Below, piece by piece: positions 37,299-49,068 of a DNA stretch of 64,000 nucleotides (its first letter is position 1; every line of letters starts with the position of its first letter). The stretch is from Bacillus sp. FJAT-22090. GTDB taxonomy: Bacteria; Bacillota; Bacilli; Bacillales_A; Planococcaceae. The stretch is from assembly GCF_001278755.1 (NCBI RefSeq), contig NZ_CP012601.1, forward strand, positions 1,860,001 through 1,924,000, given 5' to 3'. The position numbers and the translations under genes were made by a program. Below the pieces are notes generated by a model. It was not told the origin of the DNA, made no database searches, and saw nothing but the letters and a program-made list of their open reading frames with translations.

Positions 37299-37533
37299 GT
37301 TCGTTTACGTCCTTTCTGCCAATTGCAAAGTATAAAATAGGTCCAATTGTATTAAAAAATAAAATAAAAAAAGTCCACATTAATACATGTTCTCTTGTTG
37401 CTCTATGACGATATAAATCAATTAAAGCAATCATAATTAATAAAAGCGTTACTAGAAAAAAAGGTACAATGATTGGCAAAATACTTCCCCAATCAATTTT
37501 TGATATTTCATTTAAATCGAAGTGTAATTGCAT
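37279..37533 (-). CDS. PLDc_N domain small membrane protein (YxlE-like)
   Basis: An 84-residue protein with two transmembrane helices (about 18-41 and 52-72). The second ends in GPILYFAIGRKD, the hallmark of the phospholipase-D-like N-terminal membrane domain. AAAGGAG precedes the ATG at 37533. It is the first gene of the operon. B. subtilis YxlE is a negative regulator of sigma-Y activity; here, with no sigY visible, a role as an accessory subunit of the exporter is more likely. Confidence 0.83.
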   Translation of the reverse strand: MQLHFDLNEISKIDWGSILPIIVPFFLVTLLLIMIALIDLYRHRATREHVLMWTFFILFFNTIGPILYFAIGRKDVNEHAIRNQ

Positions 37534-37552
37534 GCAAAATTAACTCCTTTCT

Positions 37553-37576
37553 GTTATCATTATCAATAACGATAAC
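37553..37576. promoter_or_regulatory. Candidate operator 1 in the divergent ABC/HTH gap
   Basis: Inverted arms GTTATC (37553-37558) and GATAAC (37571-37576) enclosing a further ATTATC/AATAAC-type half pair. It lies just upstream of the yxlE-like gene and shares GATAAC half sites with operator 2. Confidence 0.5.
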
Positions 37577-37644
37577 AGAAATAGAAAGTAACTTCAATAA
37601 CTTTTTTTCCCTGTACATTTACTTTCATTTATATTATATTTTTT

Positions 37645-37656
37645 GATAACGTTATC
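37645..37656. promoter_or_regulatory. Candidate operator 2: perfect palindrome GATAACGTTATC
   Basis: A 12-bp perfect palindrome centred 72 nt before the HTH gene start. Same half sites as operator 1, so one regulator, probably the adjacent HTH protein, may bind both and control both directions. Confidence 0.55.
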
Positions 37657-37722
37657 TTTAGTTGGAATGAATGTCTTTTATTATTGTTTATATCACTTTA
37701 AAACATGTTGGAGGAACAATTT

Positions 37723-38262
37723 ATGCGCAACAAAGTAGAGGTAATAATGCACCCAGTGAGAATGAAAATTTTACAAGCTCTTATGCAAAATAAAGAAGAT
37801 GGCGTAAGTACATTAGAAATGATAGCTATCATCAAAGATGTTCCACAAGCAACGTTATATCGCCATATTCAGATTTTAGTGGATGAAAGTATTATTAAAA
37901 TCGTAAAGGAAAGAAAAGTACGATCCGTAACTGAAAAATTTTATGCATTAAATGAAGAAGCAGCTCGACTGAGTGAGGAGGATTGGAAGCATCTATCCAA
38001 GGAACAAAAACTAAATTATATTTCCTACTATCAATTAGTTTTATTATCGCAATACCAAAATTATTTAACTTTACTTGAGGTTGAGGAAAACATCGAAGAC
38101 ACAGCAACTTTTTCATTACTAGAGCTGACTTTATCCAGTGAGCAATTTACGCTTTTCCAAAATGAGCTAAACAATCTAATGATAAAGTATTATAAAATGA
38201 GTAACGTAAATGAGGAAACTAATACTAAAACAATTGCTGTTAACATTATTCCAAAACTTTAA
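37723..38262 (+). CDS. ArsR/winged-helix transcriptional regulator
   Basis: A 179-residue regulator. An N-terminal winged helix (about 3-85) has VIMHPVRMKILQALMQ, DVPQATLYRHIQILVDE and a wing KIVKERKVRSVTEKFYAL. A helical C-terminal half may bind a ligand or dimerise. The ATG at 37723 has GGAGGAAC 10 nt upstream; an upstream ATG at 37705 would place that ribosome site inside the coding region. It is divergent from the yxlEFG-like operon and probably represses it through the GATAAC palindromes. No metal-binding cysteine box is visible. Confidence 0.87.
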   Translation: MRNKVEVIMHPVRMKILQALMQNKEDGVSTLEMIAIIKDVPQATLYRHIQILVDESIIKIVKERKVRSVTEKFYALNEEAARLSEEDWKHLSKEQKLNYISYYQLVLLSQYQNYLTLLEVEENIEDTATFSLLELTLSSEQFTLFQNELNNLMIKYYKMSNVNEETNTKTIAVNIIPKL

Positions 38263-38613
38263 AACCATAAGAATTAGCATTAAATCGGTTTTAGAGAACG
38301 CTTGAAATAGATAGCGAAAATGGTTTATTACAACTTCTGCTAATGCTTGTTAAAAATCTCCTATTTTAATTACTAAATTCAATTTTATGGTCAATATTTA
38401 AAGAGAAAATTAGTAATTTATTGATACGATTGAACGTGGAGATTAGTTATGTACTATTTAAGTTTAATCTCTTGTATATTTATTTCTTATGAGAAAAAAA
38501 TATAAGAACTTTAATGTAATTATTTCATACCATTTAATGAAGAGTGTATGAAGGAACATTAGGGTTTAAATAGACAGATTAAGTTTGGAACATATTATAA
38601 AAAAGTTGAACTC
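38263..38613. other. Intergenic region, nothing recognised
   Basis: About 350 nt of AT-rich DNA after the HTH regulator. I see no coding frame with a ribosome site and no clear terminator. Confidence 0.5.
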
Positions 38614-38650
38614 ATGAAAGAGGTGAGCATTTAATACACTCACCTTTCAT
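38614..38650 (-). terminator. Terminator of the small gene at 38659
   Basis: TGAAAGAGGTGAG pairs with CTCACCTTTCA (one bulge); T run on the minus side (TTTTTT near 38600-38605). Confidence 0.65.
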
Positions 38651-38658
38651 GTACAGGT

Positions 38659-38829
38659 TTAATCCTTTTTCTTAGGTTTACTTTTATTAATTTCTTTCGT
38701 TACCTTGTTTTTAGAAATAGCAATAAATTCTTCAGCGAATTCTTCGTCAGGATTATTCGTAGGATTTTTATACAGTTCGAAACTATTGTGCGTTCTAACA
38801 TTGCTTGTCTTATTGTTATTTTTACTCAT
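38659..38829 (-). CDS. Small basic hypothetical protein (56 aa)
   Basis: Starts at an ATG with a perfect GGAGGTGA ribosome site 6 nt upstream and is followed by a terminator, so it is very likely a real gene. The product begins MSKNNNKTSNVRTHNSFELY, has an acidic middle (NPDEEFAEEFIAISKN) and ends in a Lys-rich tail. It is hydrophilic, with no signal peptide or membrane helix. The size, Asn/Lys richness and monocistronic layout resemble minor small spore proteins of Bacillales, but I do not recognise the family. Confidence 0.7.
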   Translation of the reverse strand: MSKNNNKTSNVRTHNSFELYKNPTNNPDEEFAEEFIAISKNKVTKEINKSKPKKKD

Positions 38830-39032
38830 GGATATTCACCTCCTAGATTCTAATTTGCACTTTCTAGAGAGTTTTATTCTCACAGAGTCAGTGTATAGTT
38901 CAATGGAACTCGTTACCACTTCAGATGATTTAGCCCTGATATATTTATATTTCCTTCTCTTCAATTAATTAATGTTATAGCCAGGATTCATGTTGAGCCA
39001 TACGCAAGACTTAAAATCTCAGAAGACATAGA

Positions 39033-39089
39033 AAAACACCTCTACGTAGAATAAAGGTATAATACCAATTTTCTAGGTAAAGGTGTTTT
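39033..39089 (-). terminator. Terminator of the PBP4-type carboxypeptidase gene
   Basis: AAAACACCT and AGGTGTTTT arms enclose a 39-nt internal segment that can form a smaller stem; T-rich in the minus direction. Between 38830 and 39187 nothing else is recognised. Confidence 0.55.
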
Positions 39090-39187
39090 GTTTTATTTAA
39101 TTTACTAGTTAAGTTGAAAAAATTACGTAAACAAACTTACTATTATAGTTTTTTGCATATCAGCAAGAAAAGTGTTTCCTCAATTTT

Positions 39188-40645
39188 TTACAATTCTTTT
39201 GCTATTTCCTTAACAATTTCATCAATCGTTGAGGATGTCCCTGATTTATTTTGAACTAATACACTAAAGATGTATGATTGCCCGCTACTTGCTTCTAAAT
39301 ATCCACTCAGTGTACTAACACCCGTTAATGAACCTGTTTTTGCATAGACTTTTCCTGCAGTCAGTTGATCTTTTAATCGATTTCTTAAAGTGCCTCCTAC
39401 CATTCGATCGGTATTAGCAGCTACTGGTAAGCTAGTAAAATAGGTATTAAACCAATCTTCTCCTTGCACTTTATATAATAATTCACTCACTGCCAAACTT
39501 GAAACCCTATTTTCATGAGACATTCCAGATCCATCTTCAAATTGCCAATCAACCATATTTAAATTAATTGATTTTCCATATTCTCTAATAACTTCTAAGC
39601 CAGCTGTTGTACTACCTTCATTTTTTTTCACTTTTCCCATTGTTTTTACTAAAATATCCGCAATTCCATTATTACTTAGTTTCATATACGGGATTAATAG
39701 TTGCTCCAGTGTCATCGATTGCTTCATAGCAACTAGTTGTGCACTTTTTGGTGTTGCTGCTCTAAATAATTTCTCTTTTGAATACTCAATTCCTGCTTCA
39801 GCTAAAACTGCCTGGAACATTGTTAATGTATGTGTCGTAGGATGTTTGACAGTCACCCATTCTTTTTTAGTTTTATCAACTGGAAGGTTCCCACTAATGA
39901 CAATCTGATTTGTTTCATACATTCTTTCTATCGTTACTGTATTTGTTTTTCCTGCTTCCACTGTCTGTGCTTCATTTACTATTTGTAAATCACCAATGTG
40001 CGGAGTTACATTAATGGACGGTAACTCTCCAACAGCAGTTCCAGTTGCTTCTACGATAATCGTTCCCGAATCGTAGTCTGTGTTTGGAGAAGTTGTTAAA
40101 GCTGAAATAGGTGCAGCGTAATAATAAGACTCGTCCCCAACCCAAATTCCCGGAGTTAATAAATCATCATCAAACCATTTGTCATCACCGACAATCCGTC
40201 CGTCAATTTTATTAATACCCTGTGCTTTTAACTCTTCTGCGAACTGTTGTAAATCTTCAAAGGATAGAGTAGGATCACCTTGTCCTTTTAAATAAACATC
40301 TCCTTTTAAGACTCCATTTGACATCTTACCTGAAGTATAAAGAGTTGTATTAAAACGGTAATCTTTTCCTAATACATCTAAAGCTGCTGCAGTAGTTAAC
40401 AGTTTCATATTAGAGGCTGGTTTTATAGTTGTTTGACCATTGTAATTATATACCATTTCTCCAGACACTCGATCTCTAACCGTAACACTAACATCTGCAC
40501 CAGCTAATTTTTCTTCTATTATCTTAGTAATAGAATCACTTAATGTTTTTTCCATTGTTTCTTCTGCTTGAGCAACATTGTTAAAACCAAACAGACTCAC
40601 AACCAACATCCACGTCATCACCATGGCAGTCCACTTTTTCTTCAT
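39188..40645 (-). CDS. D-alanyl-D-alanine carboxypeptidase/endopeptidase (PBP4 type, peptidase S13)
   Basis: A 485-residue exported penicillin-binding protein of the DacC/PBP4a class, which trims peptidoglycan side chains and cross-links. The signal peptide is MKKKWTAMVMTWMLVVSLFG ending near NNVAQA. The active-site motif SxxK is in KPASNMKLL (about residue 82), the SxN motif is KLSNNG (about 333), and the KTG motif is YAKTGSLTG (about 435). A large insert between SxxK and SxN is characteristic of S13. It stands alone, with a terminator behind it and no obvious partner. B. subtilis dacC is a stationary-phase gene, but the promoter type here is not evident. Confidence 0.93.
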   Translation of the reverse strand: MKKKWTAMVMTWMLVVSLFGFNNVAQAEETMEKTLSDSITKIIEEKLAGADVSVTVRDRVSGEMVYNYNGQTTIKPASNMKLLTTAAALDVLGKDYRFNTTLYTSGKMSNGVLKGDVYLKGQGDPTLSFEDLQQFAEELKAQGINKIDGRIVGDDKWFDDDLLTPGIWVGDESYYYAAPISALTTSPNTDYDSGTIIVEATGTAVGELPSINVTPHIGDLQIVNEAQTVEAGKTNTVTIERMYETNQIVISGNLPVDKTKKEWVTVKHPTTHTLTMFQAVLAEAGIEYSKEKLFRAATPKSAQLVAMKQSMTLEQLLIPYMKLSNNGIADILVKTMGKVKKNEGSTTAGLEVIREYGKSINLNMVDWQFEDGSGMSHENRVSSLAVSELLYKVQGEDWFNTYFTSLPVAANTDRMVGGTLRNRLKDQLTAGKVYAKTGSLTGVSTLSGYLEASSGQSYIFSVLVQNKSGTSSTIDEIVKEIAKEL

Positions 40646-40887
40646 AGTTTCCCCCTATATTAACTGAATTTTTAATCTTTTCCAAAGATATATATTCTTC
40701 ATGAAGAAAAATTCTCCTTTAATTCTATTTAAAACAGGTATATAGATAGAGTTTTCTTAATTAAACGAACATCTATAAACCCATATTTTAATTTAAAATC
40801 ATGTCAAACGTCTTATAATACACCTATAACCAATGAGTAAAGAAAATTTTTTTCAACCTTTAATTTGAATATAATTTCCTAAACAAC

Positions 40888-40921
40888 AAAAAAAAGCCGC
40901 CACCGATTACTCGGTGACTAC
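40888..40921 (-). terminator. Terminator of 5S-fragment unit A
   Basis: CGGTGGCGGC-type stem (GCCGCCACCGA / TCGGTGACTAC on plus) with an A run at 40888-40895, that is, a T run in the minus direction. Slightly degenerate against the three other copies. Confidence 0.75.
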
Positions 40922-40930
40922 TTTTCAATT

Positions 40931-41005
40931 GCCCAGCGACGTCCTACTCTCACAGGGGGAGACCCCCAACTACCATCGGCGCGCGAGCTTCACTTCCTTG
41001 TTCGG
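40931..41005 (-). pseudogene. 5S rRNA 3'-part fragment, unit A
   Basis: 75 nt matching the 3' two-thirds of the intact 5S at 41786-41901, with a 3-nt shortening in the middle (CGGCGCGCGAGC for CGGCGCTGAAGAGC) and a further two or three substitutions. The 5' part of 5S is missing and replaced by an unrelated spacer. Most diverged of the three fragments. Confidence 0.85.
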
Positions 41006-41031
41006 GCTACGAAAGCAGATGAACGGCAGAT

Positions 41032-41118
41032 TTCTTCGTCAGCCGCGGTCGTTCGATTCTCGCGTATATCATACGCTGCGAGCCTCTCTTCCTTGCTTCC
41101 TCGAACTCTTTGTTCCTC
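41032..41118. repeat. rRNA spacer element, copy 1
   Basis: TTCTTCGTCAGC...CGTTCG, a central hairpin CTCGCGTATATCATACGCTGCGAG-type, then GCTTCCTCGAACTCTTTGT. Shares its ends with copies at 41929-42026 and 45044-45141; the central stem sequence differs between copies. Confidence 0.7.
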
Positions 41119-41172
41119 TACTTTCTCGCAAATAAAACTACTATTCTTTGCCTTCGGCTTTTTTAGTACAAC

Positions 41173-41205
41173 AAAAAAAGCCACCACCGATTGCTCGGTG
41201 ACGAC
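41173..41205 (-). terminator. Terminator of 5S-fragment unit B
   Basis: Stem of about 11 bp from the CACCACCGA / TCGGTGACG arms with a 7-nt T run in the minus direction. Same family as the true 5S terminator. Confidence 0.8.
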
Positions 41206-41214
41206 TTTTCTAGT

Positions 41215-41289
41215 GCCCAGCGACGTCCTACTCTCACAGGGGGAGACCCCCAACTACCATCGGCGCGCGAGCTTAACTTCCGTGTTCGG
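41215..41289 (-). pseudogene. 5S rRNA 3'-part fragment, unit B
   Basis: Same 75-nt 3' fragment as unit A with the same 3-nt internal shortening. 284 nt from unit A, 287 nt from unit C. Confidence 0.87.
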
Positions 41290-41315
41290 GCTTCGAAAGC
41301 AGATGAACGGCAGAT

Positions 41316-41402
41316 TTCTTCGTCAGCCGCGGTCGTTCGATTCTCGCGTATATCATACGCTGCGAGCCTCTCTTCCTTGCTTCCTCGAACTCTTTGTTCC
41401 TC
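41316..41402. repeat. rRNA spacer element, copy 2
   Basis: Identical in layout to copy 1: TTCTTCGTCAGC end, central hairpin, CTTCCTCGAACT end. Confidence 0.7.
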
Positions 41403-41459
41403 TACTTTCTCGCAAATAAAACTACTATTCTTTGCCTTCGGCTTTTTTTTTAGTACAAC

Positions 41460-41492
41460 AAAAAAAGCCGCCACCGATTACTCGGTGACGAC
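41460..41492 (-). terminator. Terminator of 5S-fragment unit C
   Basis: GCCGCCACCGA / TCGGTGACGAC stem with a T run in the minus direction. Confidence 0.8.
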
Positions 41493-41501
41493 TTTTCAAT
41501 T

Positions 41502-41576
41502 GCCCAGCGACGTCCTACTCTCACAGGGGGAGACCCCCAACTACCATCAGCGCGCGAGCTTAACTTCCGTGTTCGG
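41502..41576 (-). pseudogene. 5S rRNA 3'-part fragment, unit C
   Basis: 75-nt 3' fragment, closest to the intact 5S, carrying the same 3-nt internal shortening. 284 nt from the intact gene. Confidence 0.87.
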
Positions 41577-41602
41577 GCTACGAAAGCAGATGAACGGCAG
41601 AT

Positions 41603-41689
41603 TTCTTCGTCAGCCGCGGTCGTTCGATTCTCGCGTATATCATACGCTGCGAGCCTCTCTTCCTTGCTTCCTCGAACTCTTTGTTCCTC
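41603..41689. repeat. rRNA spacer element, copy 3
   Basis: Third copy within the 5S-fragment array, near-identical to copies 1 and 2. Confidence 0.7.
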
Positions 41690-41743
41690 TACTTTCTCGC
41701 AAATAAAACTACTATTCTTTGCCTTCGGCTTTTTTAGTACAAC

Positions 41744-41776
41744 AAAAAAAGCCGCCACCGATTACTCGGTGACGAC
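41744..41776 (-). terminator. Terminator of the rRNA operon (intact 5S)
   Basis: GTCGTCACCGA / TCGGTGGCGGC stem with a 4-nt loop and a 7-nt T run on the minus strand, 9 nt past the 5S 3' end. Confidence 0.88.
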
Positions 41777-41785
41777 TTTTCTAGT

Positions 41786-41901
41786 GCCCAGCGACGTCCT
41801 ACTCTCACAGGGGGAGACCCCCAACTACCATCGGCGCTGAAGAGCTTAACTTCCGTGTTCGGTATGGGAACGGGTGTGACCTCTTCGCCATCATCACTAG
41901 A
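41786..41901 (-). rRNA. rrf: 5S ribosomal RNA (intact)
   Basis: About 116 nt. On the minus strand it reads TAGTGATGATGGCGAAGAGG at the 5' end, then ACACCCGTTCCCATACCGAA, GTTAAGCTCTTCAGCGCC and GTAGTTGGGGGT, and ends in GACGTCGCTGGGCA. It has the complete helix set of a Bacillales 5S. End positions are good to a few nucleotides. Confidence 0.95.
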
Positions 41902-41928
41902 CTCTTCGGCTTTCCATACACATCGTAC

Positions 41929-42026
41929 TTCTTCGTCAACTTCATTCGTTCGGTCAGTCACGTACTTGAGTACGCTCCTTTCCTCTCTCAATCGTTTCCT
42001 TGAATTACTCGTGTCTAGAAACCCTC
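41929..42026. repeat. rRNA spacer element, copy 4 (23S-5S spacer)
   Basis: TTCTTCGTCAACTTC end, central hairpin CGTACTTGAGTACG, then GTTTCCTTGAATTACTCGTG and GTCTAGAAACCCTC. It fills most of the 186-nt 23S-5S spacer, which has no tRNA. Confidence 0.65.
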
Positions 42027-42087
42027 TTATTAGAGTGCTTGTTCACTCAAAACTGGATAAAAGACATTGGTGCTCGCAAATTCATAT

Positions 42088-45016
<2,929 letters not shown>

Positions 45017-45043
45017 TAATTCGGCTTTCAATACACGGCGCAT

Positions 45044-45141
45044 TTCTTCGTCAGCTTCGCTCGTTCACATCCTCACGTACGTTAGTACGTTCCGGTGTTC
45101 ACTCACTCGCTTCCTCGAACTGCTTGTGTCTTGAAACCCTC
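45044..45141. repeat. rRNA spacer element, copy 5 (16S-23S spacer)
   Basis: TTCTTCGTCAGCTTCGCTCG end, central hairpin CGTACGTTAGTACG, then GCTTCCTCGAACTGCTTGTG and GAAACCCTC. The whole 16S-23S spacer (45017-45340) contains no tRNA gene. Confidence 0.7.
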
Positions 45142-45236
45142 AAATATAGTAGTTAAAAGTACTACACAAAAAATAATCACGAATGTGATTACAAATTGAA
45201 TTTCTTGAATTTGTTGCTTTCAATGTCGTTTTATCC

Positions 45237-45252
45237 AGTTTTCAAAGAACAA
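45237..45252 (-). promoter_or_regulatory. boxA-like antitermination element in the 16S-23S spacer
   Basis: Minus strand TTGTTCTTTGAAAACT, the conserved boxA-type motif of Bacillales rRNA spacers bound by NusB/NusE. Confidence 0.6.
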
Positions 45253-45336
45253 GTTTGAAATGCTCAAATGAATGAACATTCAAAACTGAACTGCAAAACG
45301 TTAAGCTACAGATAAAGATCTGTATTCCGTGTTTAT

Positions 45337-46897
<1,561 letters not shown>

Positions 46898-47073
46898 GAG
46901 AACTTAAAAAGCTCATTTTGTTTTGCTGGCATCATCATTAAATGATGTCAAAATTGTTTGCTATCCGACTAACCGAAGCTAGTCTATCAAGCTATATGTC
47001 TTAACGTTTTGCATGTTCAGTTTTCAATGTTCACGTCTAAAATTTGTTGCGTTGTCGTTTTAGCGACTTTAAT

Positions 47074-47102
47074 ATCATACCAAATCTCGTTATCTATGTC
47101 AA
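47074..47102 (-). promoter_or_regulatory. rRNA operon promoter
   Basis: Consensus TTGACA (47097-47102) and TATGAT (47074-47079) with 17-nt spacing on the minus strand, about 180 nt ahead of the 16S 5' end. The 47103-47548 stretch upstream shows no gene. Confidence 0.88.
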
Positions 47103-47548
47103 TAACTTTTTTATTTTATTTTCGATGTGAATCAGTAATGAAATTGACAACTTGATTACTATACCACCCTTTTAAACTTATGGCAAGTCTTTTTCTCGAA
47201 CTTTCTAAATGAAAATGCTTGCATCATCAATCACTAATACTTAAGTAAAATAAAAAGTGTCAGAATATAGCTAAACGTTAAGGAATTGATGTGCTTTTCA
47301 AAATGGCTAAAGGTTACGTTTACTAAAATCTATATTATAGAAGAAACTCTAATGATGATGATAATATTTCTTATCAACAATTAAAGAACAAGTAAGAAAG
47401 AAAGTTATTGATTAAAGTACTTGTTTATTTAGCAAATAGATGTCACCCTTTATACGAGATTTGTTATGCCAACTAAAACAATAGTGAAAATACAAGCGCA
47501 AAACAATATGCTTTATTGGCTGATTTAATCCTAAGATAGTTAAAAGCA

Positions 47549-47583
47549 TAAAAAACCCTTGATAGGCATATAGCCAATCAAGG
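47549..47583 (-). terminator. Terminator behind the YezG-like immunity remnant
   Basis: CCTTGATAGGC / GCCAATCAAGG stem with a short loop and a T run in the minus direction (47550-47555). Confidence 0.7.
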
Positions 47584-47590
47584 TCTGATT

Positions 47591-48050
47591 TTACAAATTA
47601 GTTTTTTTCACTTCTTCGAACCATAAATCAAAAATATCATGAGGTAATAGTTCGTCATCATTCGTATAAACTAAATCATATATATATTTTCCTTTTAAAC
47701 TATTTTGTTTTACATTGTAATATAATTTCATTTCTGTAGGCATTTCTTTATTGAACTCTTCATTTTTTTTATGGATAAGCTTTAAATTTTGATTGCCAAT
47801 TCTTAGTGCAGCCTTCTGTCTTTCTCTCGAAACATCGTAAATTTGATCGTGTTGACTATCTACTTCTTTTGTAGCCTCATTTAGTTGATGTTTATGGACA
47901 ATCTTTCCGTTTATTCTATAGAAAAAATCAAAAACATACATTTCGGGTTCATATGAACAATAAATCATCTGCTTTATTTTCGACATACTCTAAACAAATA
48001 GCCACCATCTCTGTTTGTATTGCTGAAAAATAATCCTCAAATTCCTTCAC
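47591..48050 (-). pseudogene. YezG/DUF600-like immunity gene broken by a short deletion
   Basis: The downstream frame (47591-47986) reads ...YCSYEPEMYVFDFFYRINGK, then MPTEMKLYYNVKQNSLKGKY and DIFDLWFEEVKK, the pattern of DUF600/YezG-type immunity proteins. The expected N terminus (MKEFEDYFSAIQTEMVAICL, then EYVENKADDL) is in another frame, starting at a GTG at 48050 with a GGGGTGA ribosome site. The two join at about 47951, where roughly 8 nt seem lost, probably by slippage between TTTA repeats. The intact ancestor would be about 155 residues. It lies directly downstream of a decayed nuclease-toxin fragment, a toxin/immunity order like yeeF-yezG. An internal restart could still give a truncated product. 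Confidence 0.7.
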
Positions 48051-48084
48051 ATAATCACCCCTAGTTCTCTATACTTATGAACCT

Positions 48085-48345
48085 CATTCGGCGATCTATT
48101 TCATATTTATATCAAAACCCGCTCGGTCTTAAACTATTTCCTTCGTAATTAACTTTAACATTAACCGAAACATCTTTTCCTTCTTCTATTCTTTTAGCCC
48201 ATTGATTCTCTAACTTTAATATTTACTCAAATTAACGTTACTTGATTGAGACACAAGATTGAGAACCTCTAAATCTATCTGCAGCTAAGTGCATGGTCTC
48301 CGGGTACTTTTCCTGGTGTATTGGCATAACTACCCTCGCCTGTAA
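48085..48345 (-). pseudogene. Decayed DNA/RNA non-specific endonuclease toxin tip
   Basis: No single frame is open, but translations in switching frames line up as GEGSYANTPGKVPGDHA, then LAADRFRGSQS, then SQSSNVNLSKY, then KLENQWAKRIEEGKDVSVNV, then NYEGNSLRPSGF. This is the order found in NucA/NS_2-type nuclease tips of LXG toxins such as B. subtilis YeeF. The DxxH-type active-site region is recognisable. At least three frameshifts or stops are present and there is no N-terminal LXG half, so it is an orphan remnant. Its neighbour downstream is the matching immunity-gene remnant. Confidence 0.7.
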
Positions 48346-48375
48346 AATGTCATCTCGGCTGGTTATCATTCTTCT

Positions 48376-48412
48376 CACAAAAAACACTTGTTGCCTAAAA
48401 GGCAATCAAGTG
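48376..48412 (-). terminator. Terminator-like hairpin in the LXG-2 graveyard
   Basis: CACTTGTTGCC / GGCAATCAAGTG stem with a T run in the minus direction; same sequence family as the hairpin at 21393-21433. Confidence 0.65.
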
Positions 48413-48467
48413 CTTATAGTTAATTCTGTAACATAATCTTTAACATTACTTAACTGGTCCCATAAAT

Positions 48468-48671
48468 TCAGTAATAATAAGAATATGTTCCTTCAATATG
48501 ACTTTTTTTAAATTCTCTACTTTTTTCTGTTCCACCTAAACCTAATAGAGGAGTGTATCCAAAACACTCGTCATAGTTAGGGGCACTGTATTTACTAATC
48601 GCTTCAGGACAAGGCTGCCACATTAATTCATCATTCATAAAGTCATTATCTTTTAAGTCATCAAAAGGAAA
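48468..48671 (-). pseudogene. Truncated DUF1851/Tdi1-like immunity fragment
   Basis: A startless 67-codon frame reading FPFDDLKDNDFMNDELMWQP and later NYDECFGYTPLLGLGGTEKS. The GYxPLLxLGG core resembles the C-terminal part of DUF1851 (Tdi1-type) immunity proteins. The N-terminal two-thirds are missing; the fragment begins right at the stop of the LHH fragment upstream, suggesting a deletion that fused the two. Confidence 0.55.
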
Positions 48672-48818
48672 TCAAATCCGGACTTGTGTAACCTCTGCTA
48701 TTGAATTCTCATTTATCTGTGTCGTGTGATGAAGATTTATATGCTTGCCATCTGGTCCAAGCGGAGCCAATCCCTTTTTCATTCTCTCGAGGTTAGTTCT
48801 TCCACGTGCGTCTTTCAT
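48672..48818 (-). pseudogene. Orphan LHH-type nuclease toxin tip fragment
   Basis: 48 codons reading MKDARGRTNLERMKKGLAPL, then GPDGKHINLHHTTQ and IAEVTQ, ending at 48672. This is the core of the LHH family of HNH/EndoVII-like nuclease toxin tips, with the name-giving LHH and a following Gln intact. The family's last residues (normally a His after the TQ) are replaced. There is no LXG or other N-terminal trafficking domain attached and no ribosome site, so this is a remnant of a displaced toxin tip. Confidence 0.72.
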
Positions 48819-48876
48819 CCTATAGGTATATCAAGGATTACTCTTAGTCTTTATTTAAAAAGCATATTATTCGACA

Positions 48877-49059
48877 CTAGGTAGCCCACAAAAATAAGCC
48901 TTGAAAGGCATGTTGCCTATCAAGGCTTTTAAAAGTTTCCTTATATTTTAGGAATATAACCAAATCGCCTGGTGATTTACTAATAAGTATTTCTGGTATG
49001 TTCGGGTTATTTTTTCTTAACTTGTATATCTGAATTTTTGTTAATTCATGATTAAACAA
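48877..49059 (-). pseudogene. Possible immunity-gene tail remnant
   Basis: A 60-codon TTG-started frame; its first part (LTKIQIYKLRKNNPNIPEIL and ISKSPGDLVIFLKY) looks like the tail of a protein, while the last 15 codons are just the terminator hairpin. No ribosome site. Probably a remnant of another immunity gene, but no family is recognised. Confidence 0.3.
48897..48927 (-). terminator. Terminator of the LXG-2 transcription unit
   Basis: AGCCTTGAAAGGCA / TGCCTATCAAGGCT hairpin followed by TTATTTTT in the minus direction. Confidence 0.75.
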
Positions 49060-49068
49060 AGTATTCTG

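Noticed and set aside
40888-41901. The 5S-fragment array as a CRISPR-like array
   Set aside because: Unit length of about 285 nt, no short unique spacers and no cas genes.
40914-41991. Repeated protein-like frames of 70-170 codons in the 5S array
   Set aside because: They are translations of 5S fragments, spacers and terminators; the repeat structure explains their similarity.
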